DNA from: Ulva prolifera
Taxonomy: Eukaryota > Chlorophyta > Ulvophyceae > Ulvales > Ulvaceae
Length of the DNA stretch: 64,000 bases
Direction of reading: 5' to 3'
Assembly (NCBI GenBank): GCA_023078555.1
Contig: CM041196.1
Location: forward strand, 8,381,985 to 8,445,984
The notes below the pieces were generated by a model. That model ran no database searches and was not told the origin of the DNA. It saw only the letters and a list, made by a program, of their open reading frames with translations. Each line of letters opens with the position of its first letter. Position 1 is the first letter of the stretch. Position numbers and translations under genes: made by a program. Positions 61,424 through 64,000 of this stretch are shown here, piece after piece.

Positions 61424-62830
61424 GCGCGGCGCATCGCGGGCGGCGCGGGCGACCGGTGGCGACGCGTGCCAGGCCATGATGAGTATGATGAAAGTGATGT
61501 GGTTTATTTTTCCCCATGCGAGCGGTTGATCCAGCCACTGCAGGCCCGGGCTGCCTGGCAGGCGGACGCCGGCTCAGCCGCGAGCCATGCGTGTCACGCC
61601 CGCAGCTCCGCACCTCCAGGGCGGGGGCCGGCCCTCCTCTGAGTCGCAGCCTGATTTCGTGACCCCTTTGCATGAGTGCGCGCCTCTGCGGCTGAGTGTC
61701 GTGACACAGGCGCGGAGCGTGGCAGGCATGCGGGAACTTTCTTTCCCCCGTTTTGCTCACCGTTTTGAACGCTCTCGGGAAAACGGATGGTGATGATTGA
61801 ACATGGCCGTCCAGTGTAATGCCTGCTGTGTGCCCTGCTCGTGTGGCTGTTGCGCTGGAGGGTCGGCGATGCTCTCAGACACGCCCCCTGCACGCTCAGC
61901 ATATTCGCCACCATCTGGTGCAGTCCCCAGTCGAATGCAGGCCTGTCCGCCGAGGCTGTCATGCGTCCTGCGCATGGTTTCCTGCAACCTCTGCGGCAGT
62001 GCGTTCTGGGGAAGCGTGTATTTCCGCCACCTCGGTGAAGGGGGGCACCTCCACGGACCTGCACGAAACGCCAAACATGGGTGTATTCCACATGCATAGA
62101 CAGAGCACTCCCATGCGACGAACAGCCAAGGTTGATCCGTCTTCGATGTGGCGCTGGTGTGCCCTGCAAAGTTGATTGCGTGCACTGCCGTTTTGCTAGA
62201 CGCCTGGCTGTCAGCCTAGCCCTGCTATTTCCTGATTACTGCTGATTTCCGGCCCCGATGCCTCGACTAGGGGTGCTGACCACAGTGCTCAGATTCCGAA
62301 TCGCCACGTACTGAAGAAGGGTACTTACAGCATCGATGGTGTGTTATTTGGGAAATTCAATACAACATATTCGAGGTTGTAATACCCAGCTTTTTCGGCG
62401 TCTGATTTTCAATGACCTTTCATCAGATCTTGGAATGCTGCTTGGCCTTGTCAGGTGATGGGCGACTGCGGGTCCCACTGACAGAGGCGATGCCCCTCCT
62501 TGCCGGCCGGCCTATTTGAAGGCGGCCAGTGCTGCACAGCCGCAGCTGGCAGCTCGAATTGCTTCCACAGACACGACAGGCTGGATACCATTTGCATGCA
62601 TGTGGCAGTGCCGCCCTCGTCTTGTTGGGACAGGCAGAGCTCTGCGGGAAGAGGCAGCGCCCCCGATCGCTGCATGTCAGCACTTGCCACTGATCAGGCC
62701 AATCGGTGTGTTGTCACTATGCATCAACTAATGTACAGCTGAGTTGTCTCTGCTTAGGCGTGTCCTTGAGATGACGTTGACACGTCTCTGGAGGACCACA
62801 ACCACATGCGTGGGATGCAGGTACATATGT
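61424..62830. other. 3' flank of the kringle-kinase gene, no further gene seen
   Basis: TGTAA at 61815-61819 is a plausible poly(A) signal about 390 nt past the stop. The remaining open frames are short and without motifs. Confidence 0.45.
61815..61819 (+). terminator. Putative TGTAA poly(A) signal of the kringle-kinase gene
   Basis: First clear TGTAA after the stop at 61423. Assignment rests on position only. Confidence 0.4.
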
Positions 62831-62916
62831 CGGCATATGTGGTCCCATTAATTCGGAGTTGTCAATGTCCAATAGGATACGGCTCAGTAAATTCAGATTT
62901 TACTTTACTTTACATA
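62831..62916 (+). mobile_element. SINE-like repeat, 3' fragment (copy D)
   Basis: Near-identical to copy C in GPN1 intron 3, with the same left end and the same tail (CAGATTTTACTTTACTTTAC). The common left end suggests a truncated subfamily or one shared source copy. Confidence 0.7.
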
Positions 62917-64000
62917 CCTCTAAAATCACTTGCGTAGTGCCCCTTGAAGGAGACGATGCAGCTTGTTTAAGACTAGCAGCTGTTTGAGCCTGAGTGCCCA
63001 ACACTGTGCGGGCTGGATGTACACCGCAGCAGAGCTGCAGGTGTGCTGTGCCTAGGCGCGGTCAGACCTGAGCATTCATTTGCAAAGTTCATCAGAGCCA
63101 CGCTCCGTCCAGGGGCAAGCAGCTGAGCAGCAGAGTCCACAATCACCGGCGCTGTCGCAACACACAACCCGGGTCGTGGCCTCACAGCAGATGGGCAGCA
63201 TGCGATGTGTGTGGACCATGATCGTGCGCACATTGGCACTGATATCGTTCACTGTGCATGAGCCAGGGGGACTTGGGCTGCTTGTACCGTGGAAAGGAGC
63301 CAGTGCTGCGCTGGTGCATGGATGCCTGAGGCTGTGGTGATGCGAGCACATGATGCACATAGGCCATGGCTGTGGCCGGCGCGGGTGCTGCCGTTGCGTG
63401 GGTGTGTTGGTGTGTGCTGCGTGTGGCTCGTTACGTGTGGCTCGTTGCGTGGTGTGGGTTCCTCTGGTTGTTGCTCGCTAGGCTACCTGCCTTGCTTGCT
63501 TGGTCCTTGTAACACATAGGCCATGTTGCCACAGGTACTCACGAGGGATCAACACATCACACCTCGGGGTGGGTTGGAGGCTCCCAAGCCATAGCCAGCA
63601 TAAAAATATGCTGTATAGACGCCAGAATAATGTGCCGTGAGCTGTTGAAACGGGGAGAGGCCTGCAGAGTTGTTGTAGACCACAAGTCAATGCTGATCAT
63701 GCATCAGATGCAGCGACTGCAATTAGCCATGGTGGAGATATAGTTCAGCTTACAGCATACCAATCGAACATGCTGAAAGGCTGCTGCGTCCTGGCATGAA
63801 GGGCACCATAGCTTACGTGTAGCTACACTGTTCACTGTCAGGACACAGCGGCCCTGAGCTCATGTGGAGGACCGAGGTGGCAGTGGCAGCAAAGGACAAT
63901 GTGTGGCATACCTCATGCACCGGCTCCAGGTATGCACCGCACAGCACAGCACAGCACTGTGTACGTGGCTGCTGCCGGCAGTCGCTGCCGGCAAACGTTC
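62917..64000. other. End of window, no supported gene
   Basis: A short imperfect minisatellite lies around 63390-63460 (two GTGTGGCTCGTT units in GT-rich sequence). No coding or RNA feature is supported. Confidence 0.4.

Overview
The window looks like nuclear DNA of a GC-rich green alga, probably a Chlorella-like trebouxiophyte (inference). The genes have many short introns and eukaryote-wide or plant-type products: the proteasome subunit RPN8, the GTPase GPN1, the glycosylase OGG1, a LOG-type cytokinin-activating enzyme and a plant-type dual-specificity phosphatase. Introns mostly start GTGCG and end TGCAG, and several 3' ends carry TGTAA, the chlorophyte poly(A) signal. No rRNA gene, operon or CRISPR array is visible, and no tRNA gene was found by eye. 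All exon boundaries were read by eye from reading frame, GT/AG sites and phase continuity.

Layout, 0-31 kb. The 3' end of a DEAD-box helicase (+, 1-291) is followed by a phosphoglucan-phosphatase-like gene (-, 1920-4696), GPN1 (+, 6575-8475), a BAR-like/PH protein (-, 9594-11806), RPN8 (-, 12631-14381), a 12-exon IBTK-like ankyrin/RCC1 gene (-, 15255-21402), OGG1 (+, 23113-24935), LOG (+, 25643-27131) and a DNAJC21/JJJ1-type co-chaperone (-, 28253-30263).

Layout, 31-52 kb. A 148-bp tandem array lies just 3' of an unidentified nine-exon gene (-, 31769-35177). A gene-poor stretch of lower GC follows, with a second unidentified gene (-, 41560-44038) and several small candidate genes of low confidence.

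Layout, 52-64 kb. This part is dominated by one 16-exon gene (+, 52324-61423). It encodes a predicted receptor-like kinase of about 1896 residues: signal peptide, ectodomain, a six-cysteine kringle domain, one membrane span, a kinase domain and a disordered tail of about 1000 residues. A kringle joined to a kinase in a green alga is the most striking finding here.

A dispersed repeat family with a tRNA-like head and a conserved 3' tail (SINE-like) occurs at least five times. Two copies lie in introns, and one directly precedes the GPN1 splice acceptor. The genes are not functionally clustered: they are housekeeping, proteostasis, repair and signalling genes in mixed orientation.
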